Made by a program: the position numbers and the translations under genes | DNA from: Symbiodinium natans | Taxonomy: Eukaryota > Sar > Dinophyceae > Suessiales > Symbiodiniaceae | Reading direction: 5' to 3' | NCBI GenBank assembly: GCA_905221605.1 | Contig: CAJNDS010002567.1 | Span: 33,501 to 97,500, forward strand | Length of the DNA: 64,000 nt | Part shown: positions 45,961 through 56,118 of the stretch, one piece after another | Layout: every line of letters starts with the position of its first letter | How positions within the stretch are numbered: position 1 is the first letter of the stretch | Notes under the pieces: generated by a model | What the model saw: the letters and a program-made list of their open reading frames with translations, nothing else | Told to the model about the DNA's origin: nothing | Database searches by the model: none

Positions 45961-46114
45961 ATAATGTTAATAATTTTAATAGTTTTAATAATTTTAATAA
46001 TTTTAATTTTCCGGGAGCCTCTCAGGATTATTAAAAATATTAAAATTATTCAAATTGTTAAAATTACTAAAATTATGAAAATTATTAAAATTTTTACAGT
46101 TATTAATTTCTGCC
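45961..46114. repeat. Continuation of the AT-rich array, with a second inversion
   Basis: Begins with the ataat duplication, continues the right-arm orientation through ccgggagcctctcagg (about 46,010-46,027), then switches to the attaaaatt orientation and ends attaatttctgcc at about 46,114. Confidence 0.85.
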
Positions 46115-46139
46115 AACGTCCTTTTGAAATCCGACCGTA

Positions 46140-46233
46140 GGGTCTATTTAGAAGCCGTGCTCTTCTAGGTTTATTACATTTAGGTATATGGACCTGTATT
46201 ATAAATCACAAGCCCCAGCTTCTAAATAGACCC
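46140..46233. mobile_element. 94-bp MITE-like element with 16-bp terminal inverted repeats
   Basis: Perfect inverted ends gggtctatttagaagc (46,140-46,155) and gcttctaaatagaccc (46,218-46,233) enclose 62 bp of AT-rich sequence. No coding capacity and no clear target duplication. The same terminal motif occurs at the right end of the C-rich array at 29.2 kb. Confidence 0.55.
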
Positions 46234-46245
46234 GGTTTTGCTCAC

Positions 46246-46670
46246 ACACACCCCCCCCCCCCCCCAGACCCACATCAGAGTGACAAAAGCCCTCTGAGAT
46301 TTTAAGCCTCCCAAAGCTCCAAAACCAGTTCTTTCTGTCCCCCCCCCCCCCCCTGTCCTCCAAAGCTCCAAAACCAGGTTGTTTCTGTCACTGGCGCCCC
46401 CCCCCCCCATGAAACTTCTGTCACTGCGCCCAGACAAAAAGCCCTCAGAATTGAGATTTTAAGCCTCCCAAACCTCCAAAACCAGGTTCTTTCTGTCGCT
46501 GCGCGTGCCCCCCCCCCCCCCCCGCAGACCCACATGGGAGTGACAAAAAAACCTGAGAATTGAGGTTTTGGGCCTCCCAAAACTCCAAAACCAGGTTCTT
46601 TCTGTCACTGCGGGTGCCCCCCCCCCCCAGACCCACATGGGAGTGACAAAGCCCTCAGAATTGAGATTTT
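46246..46670. repeat. C-rich tandem array, second locus
   Basis: About five units of the family found at 28.1-29.2 kb, in the same orientation. The left edge (gacccggttttgctcacaca) is the reverse complement of the first array's right edge. The right edge is broken in the middle of a unit, at gagattttaaattgaagc. Confidence 0.88.
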
Positions 46671-46671
46671 A

Positions 46672-46914
46672 AATTGAAGCTCTTGGCCTGAATTGAAGCT
46701 CTTGGCCTCATTTGGGACTGAATTGAAGCTCTTGGCCTCATTTGGGACTGAATTGAAGCTCTTGGCCTCATTTGGGACTGAATTGAAGCTCTTGGCCTCA
46801 TTTGGGACTGATTTGGGACTGAATTGAAGCTCTTGGCCTCATTTGGGACTGAATTGGGACTGAATTGAAGCTCTTGGCCTCATTTGGGACTGAATTGGGA
46901 CTGAATTGAAGCTC
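46672..46914. repeat. 30-bp minisatellite
   Basis: About eight copies of aattgaagctcttggcctca tttgggactg, the first and last truncated and some with an inserted extra atttgggactg. Confidence 0.95.
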
Positions 46915-46929
46915 GAAGCTCTATCGCTC

Positions 46930-47269
46930 TATCGTGCCAACCCTAAACCACTATCATTGTCAAAGAAACCCTTGTCATTGTAAAAACGTTTTTGTCATGG
47001 TTAGAACCCCTACTCGTGACTCTCCTCCTTCGATATCTCAGGAACGCTCTCCACAATTTGACCAACAGCAACCCGGATGCCAGCGCGGTGTCCGATTGTT
47101 GCAGCATGGAGTGCACGGACCAAGGCTCCAGGAGCCGCCCCTGGACGGCCGGAGGTCTCAGCCTCAAGGTGTGCGATATAGACTACGCGCAAGAGTGCAA
47201 GAGAGAGAGAGAGAGAAAAAAAAAAAACAAGTAAGAAGAGAGGGAGAGCGAGAGGGCTGTGTGCGCTGT
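46930..47269. other. Low-complexity spacer, possible exon remnant
   Basis: Contains (ga)n then poly-A at about 47,200-47,229. Two overlapping minus frames are open; one (LVRALHAATIGHRAGIRVAV) could be coding and another resembles a worn WD40 blade, but neither is secure. Confidence 0.25.
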
Positions 47270-48100
47270 CAGGCTTTCTCTCCGACCTCTTCCCTTCTTG
47301 GCCTGGTGAAGTTGTCTTCGGCCGAGTCGTTGTCGCTGTCGCTGTCCTCGAGCATCGCGGCCGTCGTGTTCCGCAGGATCCGGCTGGCATTGCCAGCAGA
47401 CCTTGCAAGGCAAAGAGGGCGATTTCTGTCTCGGGGCTCAGCATGTTCAGGATCCCCGGTAAGAATTCAGATGGAGATTCATGGGATAAATTATAAAGCT
47501 AACAATAACTTAGTACAAGGGGCCTCTTGGTTACGAGGCCCCGTGTTTCGTGCCAAGAATTGCCAAGACACCGCCAGACCCTGGCAGAGCCGTCCAGGCT
47601 TCCAGCCAGGATCAGCTGGCTGTCGGGAGACCACGTCGCATCGCGGACGGGGCTTTGGCTGCGAGAGCCCAGGACGGCCTCAAGAAAGCAACACCATGCC
47701 AAACTCCATGAGCAATATTGAACAGTAGAACAGCGAGGAAAAACACCAAAGCTCTTGAACTGGTCTTCCGTCGCTTCGAGGTAAGGCGCCACAAGCTGCC
47801 ACGCGTCGGGCTCGTGGTTCTGCACTAGAGAGTAGCTGCTGTTCTGCTCCTGACGAGGGGCAAACACTCCATGCGCAACTAGTGTGTAGCCTCCAAGCAG
47901 AGCGTAGCATAAACGGCTTGTCCTCCCAAAGGCCCACTGTTCCATCTGCGCTGGCTGTGAGTATCCGCTGCTGGTTCGGAGACCACGCAACTCCACAGAG
48001 CGCGTCAGAGTGCGAATCCAGTGTTGCCAAGACCTTGATTTTGCAGATTCTTGCACGCTGCTTCCATCCGTTATCATCCGTTCAAGAGAAAGAGCCAACT
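47270..48100 (-). CDS. WD40-repeat protein exons (part)
   Basis: Minus-strand exons in order: 48,090-47,905 reads KVLATLDSHSDALCGVAWSP then ILTASADGTVGLWEDKPF, a full blade. A frame change follows to an exon at about 47,880-47,755 (APRQEQNSSYSLVQNHEPDA ... ATEDQFKSFG) with a GT donor. After an acceptor ctcgcag at about 47,660 comes SQSPVRDATWSPDSQLILAG, SLDGSARVWRCLG, a second blade. An exon-like island at 47,445-47,270 ends in an acidic tail (MLEDSDSDNDSAEDNFTRP) and a stop, perhaps the C-terminus of one isoform. It shares strand and repeat type with the WD40 exons at 25.6-28.0 kb. Confidence 0.6.
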
Positions 48101-49128
48101 TGCGCTGTAGAAGCTGCAGTGCCTTGTCTCGCCTCTGCTGAAAGGACTGTAAGCTTGCCACTTCCCAGCGTGTCGGGCTTCGACTGGCAACGCGCCAGGA
48201 GCACTGCGGCACCTGTCAAGCACAAGTGCCAGTCACACCACGATTGTCGTATCAGAAGTGCATCACGTCATGAACGCAACTGCACGAACCTCTGCAGAAC
48301 TCTGAAGCAAACACCGTGCATTGGACCAAGCGCTGCGGCTCCTCGCAGGATTCGCAGCTCCGAGGTATTGATATTCAGCTGCCATGTGAGGGACAGAAAG
48401 TTTCTCTTCCACTGGCTCATTCCTGAGCAGCATTGTCGTCACTTTCCTCCCTTCGACTTAGAAGAGATTCGTTGTTCTCGTTGCTCCACATTTATAAAGT
48501 TGAAAGTCTTGTCGTTCTACAAGCCAAATTGCATGTTTTGCTAGAAGGATGGGCATCTCATCATCGGGGGGGAAGGTTCATGCCAGCGGCCAACACCAAA
48601 ACATGTGATACCGCATGCTTCCAGCGAAGCTGCTCCTCTGCGGAACCGAGTTGCGCCAGCAGAGCAGCTCGGCATGGCTCAGCACAAAGCAAGCCAGCAC
48701 GGCGCTCAGCCGGGCGCTGCGCATCGCCAACCCTACTTTGGCTGTTGCGGTGTTTCCGTCAGCTCCACTGTTCGCGTTGCAAATCATGGCATGACAGTTC
48801 CTCTCTGCTACTCTCCAACGCTCGTGCCCAGATTCCGAGGCCAAATTGTTGTGCTGATGTCGAGGTGTGGGGCATGTCAATGTGGATGCCATCCATGATG
48901 CAGTATGTGGTTGTCTTGGCCCCAGCGGCTCATTTGCGAGAAGCTCCATCGATCTTCGACGTCGAGCATGTAAGTGACAATGGGGGATTATGCACCACCG
49001 CTCGGGTGTGTTCGGCCTCCAGGGGTGTCCGGGATTCCCGGTTTCTCAGCGACAAGTTGGCCTTGGCGACCACCTGAGTTCCGGTGTCGAAAGTCTGTTT
49101 ACAACTCCCCGGTGAACTCCCTGAGAAC
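48101..49128. other. No secure gene; possible minus-strand exons
   Basis: A minus frame around 48,915-48,800 (CIMDGIHIDMPHTSTSAQQF) reads like protein, and a minus helical segment at 48,200-48,090 (LQSFQQRRDKALQLLQRKLA) may be a WD40-gene exon. No domain recognised. Confidence 0.25.
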
Positions 49129-49324
49129 GGGGTTAGGGTTCAGGGTTTAGGGTTTAGCCTTGGCTTCAATGTGTCTGAGCCCGCCGCCAGCCACTGCAGG
49201 GGCTCCACCAAGCCCAGGGCCGCCGCCTCCGCGTAACAATCTGGGTACGCGGCCGTACATACGCCGTTGGGGTCTTGGGTTTAGGGTTCAGGGCGTTCAG
49301 GGTTTTTTTGGGTTTTAGGGTTAC
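49129..49324. repeat. Interstitial telomere-like repeats
   Basis: Two clusters of degenerate TTTAGGG/TTAGGG: 49,129-49,158 (ggttagggttcagggtttag ggtttag) and 49,269-49,324, with about 110 bp of other sequence between. They are too degenerate and too short to be a chromosome end. Confidence 0.7.
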
Positions 49325-49918
49325 GGGGTAATTTGTACCAATTTGGCACTCCGCATTGTGTCATCCACAGGTTGCTGCGCCTCGTGCATGGCAGTGTCGC
49401 CCATGTTGTTCTGCTCATCTGGGCTAGCTTTGGACTCCAGGAGCAGCCTCTCAAAAGCAGCTCTCTTGCTCTTGGAAAGAGCACGGCGATGCACAGCTTC
49501 CGAAGCACAAAACCTGCCTGACAATTGGGGCGTGGCCATAGCGGGCTGCCCAGTGTAGCGGAGTGGAGCCTCAGAAAACCGGGCAATGCAGCTCGCGCAT
49601 GGTGCACTTCATCGGGGGCAAGACCCGACAGGTCAGGCAAGTGAACGCTTGCGCCGTGTTGTAGTAGGTAGTGTACGGCCTCAAATCTTGTCATGCCATC
49701 GTGCTAGGATCGGAAATGCCTGACGAAGAGCATTCATGGGCCTGTGAGGATCCCCCGGCGCAGTTGTAGTGGAGAGCCGTTCTGCCCTTACCGTCCACCT
49801 CAAGGTCGGCTGAAGTCAGATAGGAGCTTAGCGGAGACTTCTGCGACAGCTGGGAGTGTGACTGCATCCAGAAAACCACCAACCTCTGTGTAGAGCTGCA
49901 AGAAGAAAAGATTTCCAT
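49325..49918 (-). CDS. Ankyrin-repeat protein, several short exons
   Basis: Ankyrin repeats mediate protein binding. The ATG at 49,918 opens MEIFSSCSSTQRLVVF, then LEVDGKGRTALHYNCAGGSS. A 38-bp GC-AG intron (49,741-49,704) in phase 0 joins this to HDGMTRFEAVHYLLQHGASV. Further blocks in other frames are GSTPLHWAARYGHAPIVRQ (about 49,565-49,510) and ERLLLESKASPDEQNNMGDT-AMHEA (about 49,455-49,380). These match the TPLHWAA..GH..IV..LL consensus. The two later frame changes have no obvious splice sites: they could be missed introns or single-base lesions, so a pseudogene is possible. Confidence 0.6.
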
Positions 49919-50720
49919 CTAGAGCAGCCTTGCACTTGATCCATGCACCAGGTTTGGCACATATTCAGTCAGATGACCGGCGAAGGATTCTCAAGTGAAA
50001 CGGACTTTGCCTGGAAGAGGGTCGTGGTGCGCCTCGGATCCTGAACAAAGTTGTTGACCAGAAGCCCACTTCACAAGAACAAAGCTGCTACTGCTGCCAC
50101 TACAAACAGGTTGCAGAATGGACTTCGAAAAGTCGACAGGTCCTTCCAGGATGAAACGCTCAGCTTCTCATTGCGCCAATACCTAGAAATGGCAGGTCCA
50201 GGTCGTGGGTGGCCATGGGTATGTCGACCCAGTGCAAGTAGCCTATGTCTTGCCCGTAAGTTGGGGGCTTCTTGCCGTCCTCCTCCACCTGTTACATTGC
50301 GCTGCTGTGGGGGCAATAGACATGCGCATTGCAGCTGTGCTGGAGTGCAGTTTCAGCAGTTTTCATGACCTGCCGCCATTAGCACCGAGCTGGCAGCGCA
50401 AAAAATGCATGAGTGAACAGGGAACGATTTGGGGTTCGAGAGCAGATTGCGTGATGTTGGACTCGCACCAAGCAGCCTGCCTGGGTCCACCTGTCAGCGC
50501 ACATCGGTAACACAACACCATGCCGCTACACAGACCGATGATGTGATTTCGATGGCCATAGTACGTATCATGCAGCAAATTCACTGTCCCGTAATCTTGC
50601 CGGCGCGACTCCCCCAGAACTGGCGCAAGCTCTCGAGGCATCTGCCTGAGCTTTTAGATCCGGAGCACCAGCAACTACTGCACAGGCGGAAACTGCAAAA
50701 TCGGGCGATGCCTTAAACAT
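49919..50720. other. No gene recognised
   Basis: Short frames on both strands, upstream of the ankyrin gene and downstream of the duplicated small genes. Confidence 0.3.
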
Positions 50721-51310
50721 GCACCTGCCAGCAAAGAGTGCTGCTTTTTTTGGCAGGGCTTTCGTTGCATCCGTTCCAAGGCATACCGGTCAGAGTACGC
50801 AGGCTGCGCAGAGCTGCGTCCGTCCAGCTCAGTCCTTCATGGCTTCCTTGCGCTTCGCCCTTGCCTCGCCAGCTGGACACAGGCGACATGAGGTGATGGG
50901 TTTGGAGGGGTGAACATGGCATGGAGGGGTGAACATGGCAACACTTGGCCTCCTCCTTCTTGGTCTGCGTGGCCTCCTGCGCAAGGAGGAACTTCATGCT
51001 CTCGGAGACGCGCTGGCGCTTCTTTACGTCCCTCGGCTGGCAAGCCAACAAGCAAGTCGTCCGAAGCCAACCCACGACTCAGCAACGTCAACAACGAGAA
51101 TCCCTCCACTTTCTTCCACGTGGCGTGCTGGGTCGCTGCGGCACCTGTCAGACTTCCATATGCGCATGTGACCGACGAGGTCAGCTGTGCGCGCAGGCCT
51201 TGAGGTAGTGCACCTGCTCGAACTCGTTCTTGTCATAGTTGAAGACGTGCGGCATTGCGGCAGCTATGCGAAGGAAGGCCGGCTACCAGTCTCGACTGCC
51301 TGCCTTGAGA
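50721..51310. repeat. Segmental duplication, copy 1
   Basis: 590 bp, nearly identical to 51,538-52,122 (offset 812 bp in the gene body), differing by scattered substitutions and a 4-bp indel near one end. Confidence 0.95.
50829..51255 (-). CDS. Small three-exon gene, tandem copy 1 (64 aa predicted)
   Basis: Exon A 51,255-51,199 starts at ATG (G at -3) and encodes MPHVFNYDKNEFEQVHYLK. A 162-bp intron begins GC and ends CAG. Exon B 51,036-50,943 encodes PRDVKKRQRVSESMKFLLAQ and a Lys/Glu-rich helix. A 70-bp GT-AG intron follows, then exon C 50,872-50,829, GEARAKRKEAMKD and a TGA stop. The three exons total 195 bp and stay in phase throughout. The protein is charged and helical, and I do not recognise it. 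Upstream exons are possible, but the ATG sits close to the duplication edge, suggesting the unit is complete. Confidence 0.5.
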
Positions 51311-51537
51311 GGGGCGCAGTTTGCAGAAAAAGGATCCACATCAAGTTAAGAGTAAAGTTGGCAGACCTTTGTCCACTTCCCAAGGCACCGCCAGTCATTC
51401 TGTGCGAGAAGCACAGCTTCAGGCAACGACAGCCCATGTCATACTTTACCCCCAACATATGAAGACTCGAACAGTGCCGCTGTAGTGTTCTGCTGCATGT
51501 GACAAGTTGTCACATCTCAAATCACCACGGCAAAAAG
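51311..51537. other. Spacer between the duplicated genes
   Basis: 227 bp unique to this position. No feature recognised; any spliced-leader acceptor or promoter of copy 1 would lie here. Confidence 0.4.
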
Positions 51538-52122
51538 GCACCTGCAAAGAGTGCTGATTTTTTGGCAAGGCTTTCGTTGCATCCGTTCCAAGGCATCCCG
51601 GTCAGAGTACGCAGGCTGCGCAGAGCTGCGTCCGTCCAGCTCAGTCCTTCATGGCTTCCTTGCGCTTCGCCCTTGCCTCGCCAGCTGGACACAGGCGACA
51701 TGAGGTGATGGGTTTGGAGGGGTGAACATGGCACGGAGGGGTGAACATGGCAACACTTGGCCTCCTCCTTCTTGGTCTGCGTGGCCTCCTGCGCAAGGAG
51801 GAACTTCATGCTCTCGGAGACGCGCTGGCGCTTCTTTACGTCCCTCGGCTGGCAAGCCAACAAGCAAGTCGTCCGAAGCCAACCCACGACTCAGCAACGT
51901 CAACAACGAGAATCCCTCCACTTTCTTCCACGTGGCGTGCTGGGTCGCTGCGGCACCTGTCAGACTTCCATACGCGCATGTGATCGACGAGGTCAGCTGT
52001 GCGCGCAGGCCTTGAGGTAGTGCACCTGCTCGAACTCGTTCTTGTCATAGTTGAAGACGTGCGGCATTGCGGCAGCTATGCGAAGGAAGGCCGGCTACCA
52101 GTCTCGACTGCCTGCCTTGAGA
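51538..52122. repeat. Segmental duplication, copy 2
   Basis: 585 bp counterpart of 50,721-51,310. Confidence 0.95.
51641..52067 (-). CDS. Small three-exon gene, tandem copy 2 (64 aa predicted)
   Basis: Exons at 52,067-52,011, 51,848-51,755 and 51,684-51,641, exactly 812 bp from those of copy 1. All splice signals (GC-AG and GT-AG) and the stop are conserved, and the exon sequences appear identical. Differences are confined to introns and flanks, which suggests selection on the protein or a very recent duplication. Confidence 0.5.
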
Positions 52123-52225
52123 AAGACACAGTAACATTTGGGGGGCAGGTAAGCCGTGATAGCCGCTTGCAGCTTGTGTCAGCAACATCAGCAACACAAC
52201 ATCGGGGAACCTGCCACACACACTT

Positions 52226-53058
52226 ATGTGGTACGATGCAGCATTGGCCGCATTGCCAAGGAATTGGCCATTGAGAGGAGTTGGATGCTGTATGGTGGTA
52301 GAACAGCTTGCCCTGGGAGGACCTCAGTTGATAACGTCAAGTTGCGAGAACACACTCTACGGAAGGGATGAACAATGCCGGACAGTGTCAACTTGCATTG
52401 ACCTGGAGCACCTTGAGCGATCTACGTCTGGATGGTCCAGCCCCGCCATTCATCTCCATCGGATGCCTGGTCAGTGGATCACTTTGTCCAAAACTTGCCT
52501 TTTCATCTTGCTGGCTAAGAGGCTAGGAGGCTCAGGGGCTAAGGGGCTAAGAAGCAAAGGGAGCTCTCTGTCGAGGCCTTGGCCGGCAGCAGTGACTGAT
52601 CCGCCGGGCTCTGGGAGGACAGCTTCGGCGCCGGTTCGCTCTCTTCCTACATGTTCTGAGTTATCGAAAAGGGTGAGAAGATGCGTGAGAAGATGGGAGA
52701 AGCCAGAGCCGAAGATTTGGACGTATCGGGTCAAGGCCTTGTAGCCTGCGGGCGACCCGCCAGCCTGGCCTTGGCCCAAGCAGTGCTCAGATCTGCTCAC
52801 ATCCTCTGCATTCTCAGCGCTTCCGAGCACCCTGCCAGGCGCCGCCCCACCGAAATCCAGCGAAGCAACCCCCGAGCCTTCCGAAAATTCCACAGCTCAT
52901 GGTGTACCAACTTTTGGGGCACCCTATTTAGACACCCCATTGTGGCCCAACAGCGCGAAGGATTCTCAGATGCACTCTCGAAGCCAACTCGCAGCCTAAG
53001 AGCACAGCTGGGGCCGCCGCTCCAAGCCATGGGCGTCTTGAAGTCCTCGGAGCATTAA
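52226..53058. other. Overlapping open frames on both strands, unrecognised
   Basis: Plus frames 52,226-52,744 (ATG, 172 codons) and 52,681-53,058 overlap a minus frame 52,893-52,471 (140 codons, Gly/Pro/Leu-rich, ending ASKMKRQVLDKVIH). A gctaagaggctaggaggctc tandem (52,515-52,550) causes part of the openness. I cannot choose a strand. Confidence 0.25.
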
Positions 53059-56000
53059 AAGCAAGGACCGAAGACTCAATGAGAGGAGCATGAGAGGAGG
53101 AGACAAAGATAGACAAAAAGAGGGCCGCCCTGGGCTCTGTAGGCTGGCGTAGGGACTAAGTCCACGGCTGCTGCGGAGGGGCTGCTGGAAGGAAGTCCTG
53201 GTGAAGCAGCGCCTTCAAAACGGGCTCACTGGATATCTCTGCCATGCAGATGCCAGTTTTCAGAAATGGCCTGCATCATGAGAAGGAGACCGCCGCGGCG
53301 TGCCTCATAGAGCCCCCTCAAGGTAAAGAGTGAGGGTGTGGGCTCAATTTAGGCATGGTCTCCAAAGCTTTTGCCTTCTTGTCAGGGCTCACTTAAACCA
53401 GAAACGGACCAACAGTAGCGGCACAGCTGTGCCTAAAACAAGCCCGGAACAGGTTACACACCAAGACCGGCAAAGACGAGATACCCGCGGCACCGAGGTG
53501 CAGGCCCAGTGGCGACTCTGCCAAATGCTGCGAGAGCTGCTGCGAGCTTGCACTTGGACCTTGACAGAACTCAAAGAGATGGCACACCTGCAATTCAACA
53601 GATGCATATAGAAGTTCATAGAAGCACTAAAACAGCCTCTGCCAGGCTCACGAGGCCTGCACGACTTTGCACTGTCAGACAATCCGGTCAAGCCATTTTG
53701 CACAAAGCAGAATTTCAGAACCTCCTTTGGAGGGCGTCTAGGCCAGGAAGTCAAGGCAAGTTCGGGGAAGCCACGGCAAATTGTAGGAAGAAGCCGAATA
53801 AGGCTTTCTCGAACATGCCTTGACAACTCCTATGCAGATATGGTACATTAACATCTTGGCCCACAGAGACTGAGAAGAAGAACCGATCCCTTTCCGGGAT
53901 GCACTCTGCCTTCGTCCGAGGCAATCAAGAACTAAACCGTGGCCGCATGCCAATGACAAACCTGTGCCCAGTGCACTGAGGCTCGTCCGAACAAGCTCAG
54001 ACCGAGAAGACCAGGGCACTTGCTCTTGAAGGCTTCCTGAGCTCTTCAGAAATGAAGTGTGTGCGCTTCTACTGAAAACCCTCGTGGCGGATCCATCACC
54101 CTAAGGGAACAGTTTGCATCGCTTTCCTTCCACTGTCGGCTCCATTCCCAACTATCTGCTTCGCAATGCTAGATCGCTTGCTCTTCTGCAACATACTACG
54201 ACACACTGGCTCTCTCGTCCAGCGCACCTGTCCGGAGCTTTTTTCTGGGCCGGCGTGGGAGAGCGGAGCAACATTTTCGTGAGCTGCCCACCACAACCCA
54301 TCCCTTCCGCATGCTCTCACCATGTTGTCGCATCCACAGTCCACGGTCCTGAGCCGACTTGAGCCGATCCAAAGTATCTCCATGTCCGTCTTTCTTCATC
54401 TTTCTCTTTCAGCCTGCTGACTCAAGCGACTTGAGAAGCAAGGTGCTCGCCCCCGAGGTCACCGGCATCCCCCCCAGCTTCCAGCAACGCGCGTACCCAG
54501 GCTTAGGGCAGATTGACTGCTTGCAAAGGCCCATACGAGCAGAAAAGGAACCGTTTTCGCAGTTTAAATCTTCTTCTTCATGTTGTCTCTCTCTCTGTCT
54601 CTCGCCCCCTCCCTCTGCTTTATGCCCGTACATGAATGACCGTGACAAATCGGACAAGCTGCACCTCTACAGAGGCTGGAGGAGCCTCAACATGAGAAGG
54701 CCTCACACATCGACATCGAACAAGAATCGCTTCGCTTGTGCTTGCAGCATCTTGGAGCCGTGCAATGGGGCGTGGAAAAACAACAACACCAGTGCAGCAG
54801 CCTCCGGTGGCACCTGCAATCGCAACTTAAGCACAGCAAAAGCAAGGAAACAAGACCAATAGCAAGATATAGCGTGCACCTCAACTCCAGCTGGCCTCCT
54901 TCTGGTTGATGGCTTGGGCGAGCCGTTCCAACCATGCTCGCAGACGGGCCTTACCATGCACACCGCAAGGGACACCGCAAGGGCCGCACCGGGATCCCCA
55001 CAGGTCCTTTCTTGAGCACTTGAGCAGAGCTCTGAGATGCTCTGAGACGTGGGCTGTTGTGCCTGGAAGACCCCCGTGCCTTCAGGCTAACGGCACGCAG
55101 AAGGACTGAACAATGGTTTCGTTAAGTTTCGTTGTTTGAAACCCCCTGGCACATTGCTGAATCAAGAACTTTGGTCATCTAGCTTGCGCCCGTGGGCAGG
55201 AATGGCTTCCCTGCACGGCAAATCCGCCGAGGGCTCGGGCCTACGTCTGGGTACCAGCAGGTACCACCAGATTGCACCCTTGTATTTGGGACCTTCACAC
55301 CCGCGATCTCTGGTTTGGGTTGCCTCGCAGCCCCGGTCGGGGCGGGCTGCATGGCGCTAAATTTAAGTGCAACCGTCCATTGATGCAACCTTTGCAACAT
55401 GCTGGCTCCAAAATATAAACGGGTGGCTTTACAGCCTAAATAAACGTAACAGCATTTAAGAATTCACCCGCACCTAACTCCGCACCCGAGCATTCTCCTC
55501 TACCCGTAATTCAACACCATTTCGCTAATTGTAGAAGGTTTGTCTGCGACAACCAAACAGCTATTTTGAAAGCTAATTGAAGCTCGGCTTGGCCCTGGCC
55601 ACAGAACTTTCGGGCGACCCGTGTGACTCACGTCACGGTAGAGCTGTAGCCGGCAGATTGCCAGAGAATTTGATAATTCCTTCTCGCACATTTTTGCCAT
55701 ACGTGTGGGAACCTAGCAGAAAGCAAGGGAACATCAAGCGCGGCAGCGACCATCCATGATGCGCGCAAGATAAAGCCACAATAATTCCCGGGACACTCTC
55801 CAATCACCCGATTTTGTCTATTTGGGCTGTAGTTTTTTCGCGAAGAAATGAGGCACCCTTTCAGGACAAACGGCAGAAAATCGCCTTCTCAGTGTCTCAC
55901 AGTTGCATAAATAAAAAATAAATAAATAAACATATGTATATATATATATATACATATAATATATGCATACATGTATATGGATTTATGTACCATACTTCCA

Positions 56001-56118
56001 ACAACATACTTCCACAGGACCACAGTAGCAACCACCGTCGACGAGCTGGTGCCCGAGATGCATTATAGCTTACAAGTAAGGGTACACGGAGAACTTTTTC
56101 ACGCACTGCTCGGAACGG
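53059..56118. other. No secure gene; microsatellites
   Basis: A 145-codon minus frame (53,826-53,389, no ATG at its start) and a 167-codon plus frame (54,359-54,862) show no domain. (CT)n lies at 54,583-54,602; ataaata repeats and (TA)n lie at 55,906-55,975. Confidence 0.25.

Noticed and set aside
49129-49324. True telomere or chromosome end
   Set aside because: The motifs are few, degenerate and flanked by gene-like sequence on both sides.
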